A stretch of DNA of 64,000 nucleotides from Brucella sp. BE17 (GTDB lineage Bacteria; Pseudomonadota; Alphaproteobacteria; Rhizobiales; Rhizobiaceae): positions 930,001-994,000 of the forward strand of contig NZ_CP154467.1 in NCBI RefSeq assembly GCF_039545455.1, in the 5' to 3' direction. Below, piece after piece: positions 1-8,262 of this stretch (positions are counted from its first letter, which is position 1; each line of letters opens with the position of its first letter). The position numbers were made by a program, and so were the translations under genes. The notes beneath the pieces are model-generated. The model saw only the letters and a list, made by a program, of their open reading frames with translations, searched no databases and had not been told where the DNA came from.

Positions 1-1188
1 CCAGAAATCCACGTTGCCGTGCGATGTCGTGTAGATCGTATTTTCGGGTGCCGCTGCAGTAACGGCATCGATGGCGTTGATCGGATGCAGCCCATGTTCA
101 TCATCTTCACCGGCCTGCGCCTTGAACTCATCATTCCACTTGGCAATCAAAGCGTCGCGCCAACCCGCATCGAATGTACCTTTTGGTGCTTCTGCCAAAG
201 CATAAATGAAATGAAACGCAGAGGCATTAATCGCCAGATCTGCACGTCGATTGCGGTGCAGAATGGCCTGATCACCGGCGATCTGAATAACTTTGGTATT
301 TTGCCCAAGGCCTGAGCCGAATTCGAGGTCGAATTCGAAATGATGGCCGACAAGAACGACGCAATCTGATGCCGCTAGCGCCTGACGCAGCGCACTGTTG
401 CATGGCGTATAGGCCGGGCCTGCCCAAAGTGGATGATTCTCATCAACCGCCCCACGTGCCAGCCGCATCGTGAAAAAGGGCAGTTGATGCTTTTCAATGG
501 CTTCAAGCAAGCGATCGCTCGGATTAAAAAATACATCATCACCCAGAATAAGAACGGGGCGTTTGGCTTCAGAAAATAGTGTTTCAAAAGCAGCGATATC
601 ACCGGCGCAATTTCCCGGGCGCCCTGGCATGACCGGCGGTTGCGTGGCTATTGTGGCTGGATCGGCATCAATCATCTGATGCAAGATATCAGTCGGAACT
701 TCCAGGAATACCGGTCCGGGGCGACCCGCCCAGATATGGCGCCACGCCATGTCAAGATATTCTGGCAGGCGTTTGGCCTCGGTGCAGCGCGCCGCCCATT
801 TTGTAACAGCCTGCATTGCCGGCAGTACATTATAGGTCATTCCGGCACCTTTATCAGCACTCGTCGTCGCAGACTGTGCACCGATAACGAGCAAGGGCGT
901 GCCGCCAAGATGAGAAACCATGGCTGGTGTTACGGCATTGGTCACACCGGGACCAAGCGTTACCATTGCGACGCCGACCGTACCGTTCACACGAGCGTTG
1001 GCTTCAGCCATATAGCACGCTGCTGCCTCATGACGCGCATGCACCAACTGAACACCGATTTGGGCACAAGCCCGATAAACCGGATTGATCGGCCCGCCTG
1101 ACACGGAGAAAATATTCTTAACACCTGCTCCGTGAAGCCATTTGACGATAGCGCCACCGCCATCAAGCTGTTTTTGCTTGGTCAGCAT
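1..1188 (-). CDS. ThDP-dependent enzyme, acetolactate synthase/decarboxylase-like (3' end cut by window)
   Basis: An open frame of 396 codons runs from ATG 1188 (GGGAG ribosome site just upstream) to the window edge with no stop, so the C-terminus is missing. The N-terminal PYR domain has the cofactor-activating glutamate in HARHEAAA (E54), followed by GPG motifs and a central Rossmann-like domain; the last visible residues (TSHGNVDFW) begin the ThDP-binding domain. The family comprises acetolactate synthase, benzoylformate decarboxylase and other 2-oxoacid decarboxylases or carboligases; the substrate cannot be read here. An SDR gene lies 12 bp upstream on the same strand, so both are probably one transcript. 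With an aldehyde dehydrogenase across the divergent promoter, a decarboxylase producing an aldehyde is a reasonable inference, but a carboligase is equally possible. Confidence 0.85.
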   Translation of the reverse strand, partial: MLTKQKQLDGGGAIVKWLHGAGVKNIFSVSGGPINPVYRACAQIGVQLVHARHEAAACYMAEANARVNGTVGVAMVTLGPGVTNAVTPAMVSHLGGTPLLVIGAQSATTSADKGAGMTYNVLPAMQAVTKWAARCTEAKRLPEYLDMAWRHIWAGRPGPVFLEVPTDILHQMIDADPATIATQPPVMPGRPGNCAGDIAAFETLFSEAKRPVLILGDDVFFNPSDRLLEAIEKHQLPFFTMRLARGAVDENHPLWAGPAYTPCNSALRQALAASDCVVLVGHHFEFDLEFGSGLGQNTKVIQIAGDQAILHRNRRADLAINASAFHFIYALAEAPKGTFDAGWRDALIAKWNDEFKAQAGEDDEHGLHPINAIDAVTAAAPENTIYTTSHGNVDFW

Positions 1189-1200
1189 ATATACTCTCCC

Positions 1201-1989
1201 TTAATATGCGCGTGATTTTCCGCCATCGAGTGCAATTGCAGTACCGGTAATGAAGCCGCCGTGTCGCGAGGACAGGAATGCGACCATCGCACCGAAATCA
1301 TCCGGATCACCAAATTTTCCCGTAGGCACTTCTTCCAGCCATAATTTTTCCGCCTCAGCGCGGCTGAGCTGGTCACGTTCCATGCTGGATGTGACGAGAT
1401 ATTCCATCCGATCAGTCGCAAATGGTCCCGGGCACAGGCAATTGACCGTTATGCCCTCATGCGCGAATTCAATCGACAAGGATTTGGCCATCCCCACCAC
1501 CGCAAGACGAATAGAATCCGATAGCACCATATTCGGCTGAACAATTTTGACCCCGACAGTGGTGACAAAAATAATGCGGCCAAACTTGTTTTTGCGCATG
1601 TGCGGTAAAACTTCGTGGCATAAATCTACCATCGGAAGCAGACTTTCATTCAGCGCATCTTCCCAGCCTTCTCGCTTCACGCCAAGAAACGGAGCTGACT
1701 CCGGACCGCCCGTATTGGCGACAAAAACGTCAATGCCACCAAGAGCATCAACAGCCGTCTGAACGCCGCTATGCAGTGTATCGCGTTTGGAAAGATCGAT
1801 TTCAACGGCAACAACTTTTGCTGCTCCAACCGCTTTGAGTTCTTCGACAAAACCTTCCATAGCCGCCAGATTGCGCCCTGCAACAGCAAGAGCCGCGCCT
1901 TCACGTGCGAGAGCAAAAGCCGCTGCACGCCCAAGACCACGCGATGCCGCCGTAATCAAAGCTCTCTTGCCCTGAATTTCCAGGTCCAT
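1201..1989 (-). CDS. SDR-family oxidoreductase lacking the canonical Tyr/Lys dyad
   Basis: A 262-residue short-chain dehydrogenase/reductase fold. The dinucleotide motif is TAASRGLG (residues 13-20), a variant of TGxxxGxG, and NTGG (92-95) stands where NNAG is usual. Aligned with FabG through the KSL and CPGP landmarks, the catalytic Tyr is Ser157 and the Lys is Arg161. A subgroup of BKR-like SDRs is known to lack the tetrad, so this is likely an ancestral trait and not a mutation. It is the first gene of the minus-strand unit and lies 12 bp before the ThDP enzyme. It could be an unusual reductase or a non-catalytic partner. Confidence 0.85.
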   Translation of the reverse strand: MDLEIQGKRALITAASRGLGRAAAFALAREGAALAVAGRNLAAMEGFVEELKAVGAAKVVAVEIDLSKRDTLHSGVQTAVDALGGIDVFVANTGGPESAPFLGVKREGWEDALNESLLPMVDLCHEVLPHMRKNKFGRIIFVTTVGVKIVQPNMVLSDSIRLAVVGMAKSLSIEFAHEGITVNCLCPGPFATDRMEYLVTSSMERDQLSRAEAEKLWLEEVPTGKFGDPDDFGAMVAFLSSRHGGFITGTAIALDGGKSRAY

Positions 1990-2124
1990 TCTCCACCTCC
2001 CAGACTGTCCTAATGAGACACATACACATTTACGGTTTTAATGTCGACAATATTTTATAAGTTGTATACATTATGATTTATCGTGTATCAAAATCACTGA
2101 TAAATTGAGCTTTGGGAGGTAGAG
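1990..2124. promoter_or_regulatory. Divergent promoter region between SDR and aldehyde dehydrogenase genes
   Basis: A 135-bp AT-rich divergent intergenic region. It contains TTGTATACA (around 2064-2072), with a GTATAC palindromic core, and a second TGTATCA-like half nearby. Such TTGTATACA-type boxes are typical of GntR/FadR-family operators, but no GntR gene lies in the window. No promoter was assigned with certainty. Confidence 0.35.
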
Positions 2125-3573
2125 TTGCGCAATATTCCGTTATTCATAGGTGGCAAACACATTCAGGAAGGTTCCGACGGCATTGGAGAAAGCCGTGACC
2201 CTTCGACCGGAAAAGTCATCGGCAATTTCACGCGCGCTGGAGAAAAAGAGGTCAATGCGGCCGTTGAAGCTGCGCGTTTTGCTTTTGATAAGGGCCCGTG
2301 GACAAGTATGCGTCCGTTTGAGCGCGGGCGGATTTTGCACAAAATCGGCACTTTGATGCTGGAGCGCCGTGATGAGATTGCCAGGCTGGAAAGTCAGGAT
2401 AGCGGCAAGCCCTTGCGCGATGCCTACTGGGAAGTGGATTGCTCGGCGCGTTTCTTTGAATATTACGCAGGCGTGGCCGACAAGCAGCACGGCTCTTCAA
2501 TTCCGTTAGGTCCCGATTGGTCAGACTGGACAGTTAAAGAAGCAATCGGCGTTTCATTACATATCATTCCGTGGAACTATCCCTTCCAGCTGATTGCTCG
2601 CGGTGTGGCACCGGCATTGACCGCAGGGTGCTCGGTAATCATCAAGCCTGCAACTGAAACGCCTTTATCGGCTTATGAATTCGTCAAGATTTGCCAGGAA
2701 GCAGGTTTACCGGATGGGCAGGTCAACCTCATCAATGGCCGAGGCTCCCTGATTGGCGATGCACTGGCAAGCCATCGTGGCATCGACCAGATCACCTTCA
2801 CCGGCTCAATTCCAACCGGCACGCGCGTGTTGAAAGCAGCCGCTTCGCACGCCATTCCGTGTAATATGGAGCTTGGCGGAAAGTCGCCGCAAATTCTTTT
2901 CGGCGATGCTGATCTTGATAAGTCTATTCCTATGATCGCTGGCGGCTTTCTGACCCACGCCGGACAGGTTTGCAATGCGGGCACGCGGTTGCTGGTTGAG
3001 CGCTCAGCGCATGATCGCGTCGTTGAAAGGCTGCATGCGCATATTCAGTCCATGACCATTGGTAGTGCTGTGGAAGACCCTGATATGGGGCCTGTTATAA
3101 GCCAGTCGCATCGTGATTCAATCCAGGCCTATTATGATGTTGCTAACAAGGATGGAGAAGTTTTGTGGGGCGCAGATCTGCCGCAGGCACCTGAATTGTC
3201 AGATGGTGCATTCGTGCGCCCTGCACTTGTCGTCGGCGCCAGCAATATGACCCGTATCGCGCGAGAAGAAATTTTCGGTCCTATTTTGACGATTATTCCT
3301 TTCGATACTGAACAAGAAGCGATCCAGATCGCCAATGATTCCGATTTCGGACTAGTTGCAGGTGTTCACACAACGAATATCAATCGGGCTTTGGGGGTCG
3401 GGCAGCATCTGCGGGCCGGTCAGATCTGGGTTAATGCTTTTGGCGTAGGACTGGATGTGGAACTCCCGTTTGGCGGCTACAAACTTTCCGGTTTTGGTCG
3501 GGAAAAGGGCTTGGAAGCTTTGGGCGCTTATCAGCAAATCAAAAACATCTGCGTCCACCACCCGATCACCTGA
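2125..3573 (+). CDS. Aldehyde dehydrogenase (NAD(P)-dependent, betaine-aldehyde-dehydrogenase-like)
   Basis: A 482-residue full-length ALDH that oxidises an aldehyde to its carboxylate. Visible landmarks are PWNYP with the oxyanion Asn151, Lys174 for NAD(P), the general base Glu249 in MELGGKS and the catalytic Cys283 in GQVCNAG. Translation starts at TTG 2125, chosen because GGGAGGT lies at 2114-2120 with ideal spacing and the N-terminus matches the family. It is transcribed divergently from the SDR/ThDP pair, and a strong terminator follows at 3604. The substrate is unknown; the context suggests the aldehyde comes from the neighbouring decarboxylase-type enzyme. Confidence 0.93.
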   Translation: MRNIPLFIGGKHIQEGSDGIGESRDPSTGKVIGNFTRAGEKEVNAAVEAARFAFDKGPWTSMRPFERGRILHKIGTLMLERRDEIARLESQDSGKPLRDAYWEVDCSARFFEYYAGVADKQHGSSIPLGPDWSDWTVKEAIGVSLHIIPWNYPFQLIARGVAPALTAGCSVIIKPATETPLSAYEFVKICQEAGLPDGQVNLINGRGSLIGDALASHRGIDQITFTGSIPTGTRVLKAAASHAIPCNMELGGKSPQILFGDADLDKSIPMIAGGFLTHAGQVCNAGTRLLVERSAHDRVVERLHAHIQSMTIGSAVEDPDMGPVISQSHRDSIQAYYDVANKDGEVLWGADLPQAPELSDGAFVRPALVVGASNMTRIAREEIFGPILTIIPFDTEQEAIQIANDSDFGLVAGVHTTNINRALGVGQHLRAGQIWVNAFGVGLDVELPFGGYKLSGFGREKGLEALGAYQQIKNICVHHPIT

Positions 3574-3603
3574 ACAAAACTTTGCTTGTAAAAAGCTGAT
3601 ACT

Positions 3604-3635
3604 AAAAAGCCTCGGTCATTTGACCGAGGCTTTTT
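3604..3635 (+). terminator. Rho-independent terminator after aldehyde dehydrogenase
   Basis: A 14-15-bp perfect stem (AAAAAGCCTCGGTCA with its complement) with a tiny loop, flanked by A and T runs, 30 bp after the ALDH stop. It could also serve minus-strand transcription. Confidence 0.9.
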
Positions 3636-3786
3636 ATCCGGATTACGCAGCCAGGACGCGATAACGTACCAACCGCCTTTTTTATAGAATGACGGCTCCC
3701 CCGACAAAGCCCAGCTTGTCAAAACCGCTTTTTGCCGGGAGAGGATTGCTGTTGGAGGATATCAGGAAAACCACCGAAAACTCAGA

Positions 3787-4764
3787 CTAATAGCCTTTGG
3801 CGAAGCTGATCTGATGTTTCGGCATCTCGCCGCGATTAATACGACGAATATTTTCAACCACATCGAGCGCCGCCGTTTCGGGCACTGTAATGCTGGCTAG
3901 GTGCGGTGTGATAAGGACATTATCCATCTCCCAGAAAGGATGATTTTCGGGTAAAGGTTCGACGCAAAAAGCATCAAGCGTTGCCCCTGCAATATGATCG
4001 CTTTCCAAAGCCTCAAGCAGCGCATCTTCATCAACAACCGCCCCACGCGACGCATTGATGAAATAGCAGCCGGAAGGCAGCTTTTTGAAAAACTCACGGT
4101 CCAGAAGACCGCTTGTTTCAGGTGTCAAAGGCAACATATTCACGCAGATGTCCAAATCTTCGACAAACTGTGAAAAAGCTTCTTTTTGAAAGATTTTGAC
4201 ACCTTCGATATTCTTTGGATAGGCATCCCAGCCGCGCACGTCGAAACTCAGGCTTGCCAGCGCATCAGCCACTGAACTGCCCAACTGGCCAAGGCCAATC
4301 ACACCCACTTTAATACGATGCAGAGGCCGTGGATGAATATACGTCCAGGTCTTAGCACGTTTGGCCGCTTCAAAGCTCGGGATATCACGCGCATAGCGCA
4401 AGACTGCAAAGAGCACGTAGCTCTTCATCAATTGGACCATTCCCTTATCAGATAGACGGGCAATGGGGACTTGGGGCAAGTCAGTTCTTTGCAAAAGTGC
4501 GTCCACCCCTGCCCCCAGATTGATAACCAGCGCCAGATTTTCGAATTCATTGAAAAACCCGTCATAGGGCTTCCAGGCCAGTATATATTTGACTTCGGTT
4601 GGATCTCCCACATCTGGATAGACCCTGAAATCCAGCTCAGGCAATTCAGCTTTAATCACCTCCTGCCATTCATCGGGACTATCGAATTCACTATAGAACA
4701 GCAAAGCACCAATATTCTGCTCGTTTTGCGGCACACTATCGGCCTTTAATTCAGTATTTGCCAT
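3787..4764 (-). CDS. D-2-hydroxyacid dehydrogenase, GhrA-like (glyoxylate/hydroxypyruvate reductase family)
   Basis: A 325-residue NAD(P)-dependent D-isomer-specific 2-hydroxyacid dehydrogenase. The Rossmann motif VIGLGQLGSSVA is followed by NMLPLTPET and NASRGAVVDEDAL (the substrate-binding Arg region), and the catalytic His lies in ITPHLAS near the C-terminus. Length and the HPFW segment fit the GhrA branch rather than SerA. It most likely interconverts a 2-oxoacid and a D-2-hydroxyacid. It lies 139-200 bp downstream of the AMDase-like gene on the same strand and probably belongs to the same catabolic unit. Confidence 0.88.
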   Translation of the reverse strand: MANTELKADSVPQNEQNIGALLFYSEFDSPDEWQEVIKAELPELDFRVYPDVGDPTEVKYILAWKPYDGFFNEFENLALVINLGAGVDALLQRTDLPQVPIARLSDKGMVQLMKSYVLFAVLRYARDIPSFEAAKRAKTWTYIHPRPLHRIKVGVIGLGQLGSSVADALASLSFDVRGWDAYPKNIEGVKIFQKEAFSQFVEDLDICVNMLPLTPETSGLLDREFFKKLPSGCYFINASRGAVVDEDALLEALESDHIAGATLDAFCVEPLPENHPFWEMDNVLITPHLASITVPETAALDVVENIRRINRGEMPKHQISFAKGY

Positions 4765-4903
4765 CAGAACTCACCTTTAAAGCAAGTTTTATCGCGACGT
4801 CGCTCACAGATGAGAACGTTGATAAACTCGTTTCGAATGATTTGATTTTCGGTTTAGCGCCCTGCCTTGGACCGACGCTGCGTCAAGACCTGTTAAACCT
4901 TTG

Positions 4904-5683
4904 TCACTCCGGCACCGGAAATTGCATGAGCGAACCATAGCCGGGCTTGCATCCGTCTTTGGTCACCAGACCGACACTGTGCCAGAAAGACGCCTGAATA
5001 GCCGAAATAACAGGTTTTCCCAAAGCGGTTTCAAGCGCCTTGATAGCACCGACACTGCGAAAATTGGTGCAACTGATAAATATGGCTGTCGCATCTGCAT
5101 GATCGACTGATCGAACCAGACGATAAACCTCTTCCAACGGGACTTCCGCCAAAGCCTGATCCGTATCGATACGTAAGTTTTTATGCGACACGACCTGATG
5201 GCCGTTTTCCTCAAGAAACCGGATTGCTCTGCTATGGACCTCATCCACGTAAGGCGTCGCCAATGCAACAGGTCCCGCATTTACAGCCTTCAAGGCTGCA
5301 AGTGTTGCAGTCGATGCCGTCGTTATTTTCACACCCGGTGCCCAGATTTTCATTTTGGCGATGAGCCCATGATCATAGGCCGTACCATGCAAAAAGGATG
5401 CACTTGTGCCACCAAAACACAAAACATCTATTGGCGCTGAGGCCAGCAAGCGTGCAGCCTGCTCAAGCTCCGGCGCATTCATCATCGCCTCAATGCCTTC
5501 CACGGTTACTTTTGGTAGTTTAATGCGCGTCGTATGTGTTGAAACACCATCTGCTGCCATCGCGGCCATTTCTGCATCCATCACGATGCTCGAAGCCATA
5601 TAGATCAAACCTATTCGCGCCTTATAGCCGTCTCCATCTGGCATAAAGTCGTCTGTCACCGGTTCTTTCAGATTCATATCCAT
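4904..5683 (-). CDS. Asp/Glu racemase-superfamily enzyme, arylmalonate-decarboxylase/maleate-isomerase-like
   Basis: A 259-residue two-domain racemase-fold protein. The first active-site motif is GGTSASF (GTS at 92-94) and the second is SCTNFRS with Cys205; Y145 lies in ATPY. In arylmalonate decarboxylase (AMDase) the first racemase cysteine is likewise a Gly within GTS and only one catalytic Cys remains, whereas maleate isomerase and Asp/Glu racemases use two cysteines. This points to a decarboxylase-like active site. The ATG at 5683 is preferred because GGGAG precedes it by 7 bases; an in-frame GTG exists at 5713. The neighbours are a 2-hydroxyacid dehydrogenase downstream and an ABC importer upstream. 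Confidence 0.82.
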   Translation of the reverse strand: MDMNLKEPVTDDFMPDGDGYKARIGLIYMASSIVMDAEMAAMAADGVSTHTTRIKLPKVTVEGIEAMMNAPELEQAARLLASAPIDVLCFGGTSASFLHGTAYDHGLIAKMKIWAPGVKITTASTATLAALKAVNAGPVALATPYVDEVHSRAIRFLEENGHQVVSHKNLRIDTDQALAEVPLEEVYRLVRSVDHADATAIFISCTNFRSVGAIKALETALGKPVISAIQASFWHSVGLVTKDGCKPGYGSLMQFPVPE

Positions 5684-5732
5684 AAAATTCACTCCCATTG
5701 ACCTTTCAACCACAAGAAGGGTTTCAGCTCTT

Positions 5733-5834
5733 GAGCGCGCTCCGAAAAGTGTGAAGCAGTTTTCGGATCAGATGCGCATTAAATCGAAGAGATAGAGTGC
5801 GGGTCTGATTCAATCAGATCAAAACACGCTCTAG
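5733..5834. repeat. Rhizobial-type intergenic palindromic repeat, copy 1
   Basis: About 100 bp with inverted CCGAAAA (5742-5748) and TTTTCGG (5760-5766), then a GATGCGCATTAAA block and a CAGATCAAAACACGCTCT end. The same order recurs at 8101-8201. It abuts the stop codon of the ABC ATPase gene. Confidence 0.8.
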
Positions 5835-6625
5835 TGTATAATTTGTGCGAGAAAGTGCTTCAAACGCGCACTTTCGGGCGCAGCAAAAAACTGCTCTGTT
5901 GGAGCTTGCTCGACAATTTCACCATGTTCCATGAACACACAACGATCAGCCACGTTACGGGCGAAGCCCAGTTCATGTGTCACACAGACCATGGTGATAC
6001 CGGTTTCGGCCAGTTGTTCCATGATTTTCAAAACCGATCCGACCGATTCCGGATCAAGTGCTGAAGTCGGCTCATCGAACAGTAAGATCGGCGGTTTTAG
6101 ACATAGCGCTCGGGCAATCGCCACACGCTGTTGCTGCCCCCCTGAAAGAGCAGCGGGATATTTATCGGCCTGCGCGCTTATATTGACCTCTGTCAGCTTA
6201 TCCATCGCCAATTCGTTGGCTTCTTGCCTGGTCATTTTTTGCGCCAGACGCAAAGCGAAGGTGCAATTCTGTAAAACAGTTAAATGCGGAAACAGATTAA
6301 AACTCTGAAAAACCATGCCCAATTGCGCACGCACAGCCTGTACCGATTTAGGATCGTGTGTGAGTTCTATCCCGTTCACACAAATTGTCCCGGAATTATG
6401 CTTTTCAAGATAATTAACAGTCCGGATAAGCGTCGATTTTCCCGATCCGGAAGGGCCGCACAGCACAACGGTGCCACCGGATTCGATACTCAACGTGATG
6501 TTTTTGAGGGCATGAAACGCGCCATAATATTTGTTCACATCATGCATGTTGATCGCAACTCGATGGGAGGTTGGCTCATGCGTCATGTCGGCCGCAAAAT
6601 CATCACGATTACTCGATCGTTGCAT
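5831..6625 (-). CDS. Polar amino-acid ABC transporter, ATP-binding protein (GlnQ/HisP type)
   Basis: A 264-residue ATPase that powers import through the two permeases encoded upstream. It has Walker A GPSGSGKST (57-65), the Q-loop in VFQSFNLF, signature LSGGQQQRVAIARAL and Walker B ILLFDEPTSALDP. The D-loop and H-loop (VTHELGFA) are intact, as in GlnQ/ArtP/HisP proteins. ATG 6625 is chosen because AGGGAG lies 6 bases upstream; a longer GTG start at 6670 would overlap the permease stop. It is the last gene of a binding protein-permease-permease-ATPase unit running leftward. Confidence 0.93.
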   Translation of the reverse strand: MQRSSNRDDFAADMTHEPTSHRVAINMHDVNKYYGAFHALKNITLSIESGGTVVLCGPSGSGKSTLIRTVNYLEKHNSGTICVNGIELTHDPKSVQAVRAQLGMVFQSFNLFPHLTVLQNCTFALRLAQKMTRQEANELAMDKLTEVNISAQADKYPAALSGGQQQRVAIARALCLKPPILLFDEPTSALDPESVGSVLKIMEQLAETGITMVCVTHELGFARNVADRCVFMEHGEIVEQAPTEQFFAAPESARLKHFLAQIIH

Positions 6626-6669
6626 GCTGAACTCCCTGGATTGAATATGTTGCACAACGACCCCCTGCA

Positions 6670-7368
6670 CTATGAATAGCTGTTAGCGATAAGATGACGA
6701 TTCAGAATTCGATCGGCTGTACTGAACATGAATCTCACCCCGTTGATCAGACACCAATAAATTGCGGCAGCTGTTAATAAAGGCGTAAATGGATCATATG
6801 TATAATCAAATATAGAGTTTGCTGCGGCGGTAAGGTCAACAATAGTGATTGCACTTAAAGCTGCCGTACTTTTAATCATGATCATGATTTCATTTTGATA
6901 AGCGCGCAAACCATAGCGAATGGCCACGGGCAGCCGAAGACGAAAGAATGTCTGACGTTCCGTTAGACCTAAAACAGCCGATGCCTCAATCATGCCTTTT
7001 GGAATAACTGCCAAACCACCGCGAACAATTTCCGTCATGTAGGCCGAATGGGTCAACGTCAGCCCTATCAAGGCACACAGATAGGCTTGCGAAAAAATCA
7101 CCCACAGCCATGTGTCGCGAATGATCGAAAACTGTGGTAAGCCACTATAAATCATATACAAAACCACAAGGCTTGGCACTCCACGAAAGAAATTCACGTA
7201 GGCTGCGACAAAGCCTGAACCCCTGCGGTTTTCCACGCGGATCACCGCCAGATAAACTGCAATCACAGCACCGAAGATCAGAACGGGAATTAAAACCGAA
7301 AGGGTGCGCGCGGTAGCTGTCAGCAATAAAGGCAAACTGTTCCAGGCGAGAACGGGATCAAAATACAT
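6670..7368 (-). CDS. Polar amino-acid ABC transporter permease (HisMQ family), second subunit
   Basis: A 232-residue inner-membrane permease with about five hydrophobic helices and the EAA loop (SAVLGLTERQTFFRLRLP). ATG 7368 is preferred since AGGAA precedes it and it starts just after the upstream permease stop at 7373. It forms a heterodimeric channel with the product of 7373-8068. The tight spacing indicates translational coupling. Confidence 0.92.
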   Translation of the reverse strand: MYFDPVLAWNSLPLLLTATARTLSVLIPVLIFGAVIAVYLAVIRVENRRGSGFVAAYVNFFRGVPSLVVLYMIYSGLPQFSIIRDTWLWVIFSQAYLCALIGLTLTHSAYMTEIVRGGLAVIPKGMIEASAVLGLTERQTFFRLRLPVAIRYGLRAYQNEIMIMIKSTAALSAITIVDLTAAANSIFDYTYDPFTPLLTAAAIYWCLINGVRFMFSTADRILNRHLIANSYS

Positions 7369-7372
7369 TATT

Positions 7373-8068
7373 TCATTCCTTCCCGTATACTGCGACACCA
7401 CGATCAGACCATTGCTGCATGTGCTTCGAGACATAGTAAGTAAGACTTGTCATCAGCAGGAAGAACAGCGAGGCGATGAGATAAAAAATGAACGGCTCCT
7501 TGGTCACACCCGATGCAATCTTGGCATAGGCCATGATTTCCTTAAGACCGATCAGCGAAATAAGTGCCGTATCTTTGAGAACAACAATCCACATATTGGT
7601 CAAGGCTGGCAGGGCAATACGAATTACTTGTGGGACGATGATAATCGGCACAAAGAAACGTCGTTTCACCTGCAATACGGTTGCCGCCTCAAACTGTCCT
7701 TTCGGTACATTGCGGATGGCAGAACGCAAGAGATCGGCGATATAGGCCCCATAAACCATGCCCAAAGCCAGAATAGCGGCAAGGAAGGGTGTCAGGTCGA
7801 TGCGTTTTTCGGACCCGAAAAGGCCTGTTATGCCCGCAATAATGTCGGAGCCGGCATAATAGAAGAAAAAAGCCACCAGAAGTGAAGGAACGCCGGTAAA
7901 AATCGAAGCATAGACCAGCCAGAAAGCGCCGAAAACCGTCTTTTTCTTCAACGTTAGCACAGAAGCAATTGTACCAATCGTCATCGCCATAATGAAAGCA
8001 CAAACCGCCACCTGCAGCGAGACCATCGCCCCCATCAGCATTTGCTGGCTGAATCCTAAAACCTGCAT
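7373..8068 (-). CDS. Polar amino-acid ABC transporter permease (HisMQ family), first subunit
   Basis: A 231-residue membrane protein starting at ATG 8068. An N-terminal helix precedes the typical HisMQ core; the EAA-type loop reads EAATVLQVKRRFFVPIIIP-like around residues 130-150. It partners with the following permease and the ATPase. A repeat element (8101-8201) separates it from the binding-protein gene, so the transporter message may be processed or terminated there. Confidence 0.92.
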   Translation of the reverse strand: MQVLGFSQQMLMGAMVSLQVAVCAFIMAMTIGTIASVLTLKKKTVFGAFWLVYASIFTGVPSLLVAFFFYYAGSDIIAGITGLFGSEKRIDLTPFLAAILALGMVYGAYIADLLRSAIRNVPKGQFEAATVLQVKRRFFVPIIIVPQVIRIALPALTNMWIVVLKDTALISLIGLKEIMAYAKIASGVTKEPFIFYLIASLFFLLMTSLTYYVSKHMQQWSDRGVAVYGKE

Positions 8069-8100
8069 GATGCAATCCTTTTCATGCCCTCGTCCGAATT

Positions 8101-8201
8101 AAGGCGCATCCCGAAAAGTGCGAAACGATTTTCGGAAAAGATACGCATTAAAACAAATGCTTAGATCGCCGATCTGGTTCAAGCGGATCAAAACCGGCTC
8201 T
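8101..8201. repeat. Rhizobial-type intergenic palindromic repeat, copy 2
   Basis: Same layout as copy 1: CCGAAAA (8111-8117), TTTTCGG (8129-8135), GATACGCATTAAA, then a GGTTCAAGCGGATCAAAACC tail. It lies between the periplasmic binding-protein gene and the permease genes. Elements of this kind are abundant in Brucella and other Rhizobiales genomes. Confidence 0.8.
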
Positions 8202-8262
8202 CACGACTGCGGCGCGCCAGAGACGAGAAAAACTTTACGTCCCTGGCCGAAGCCGCCGCGTT

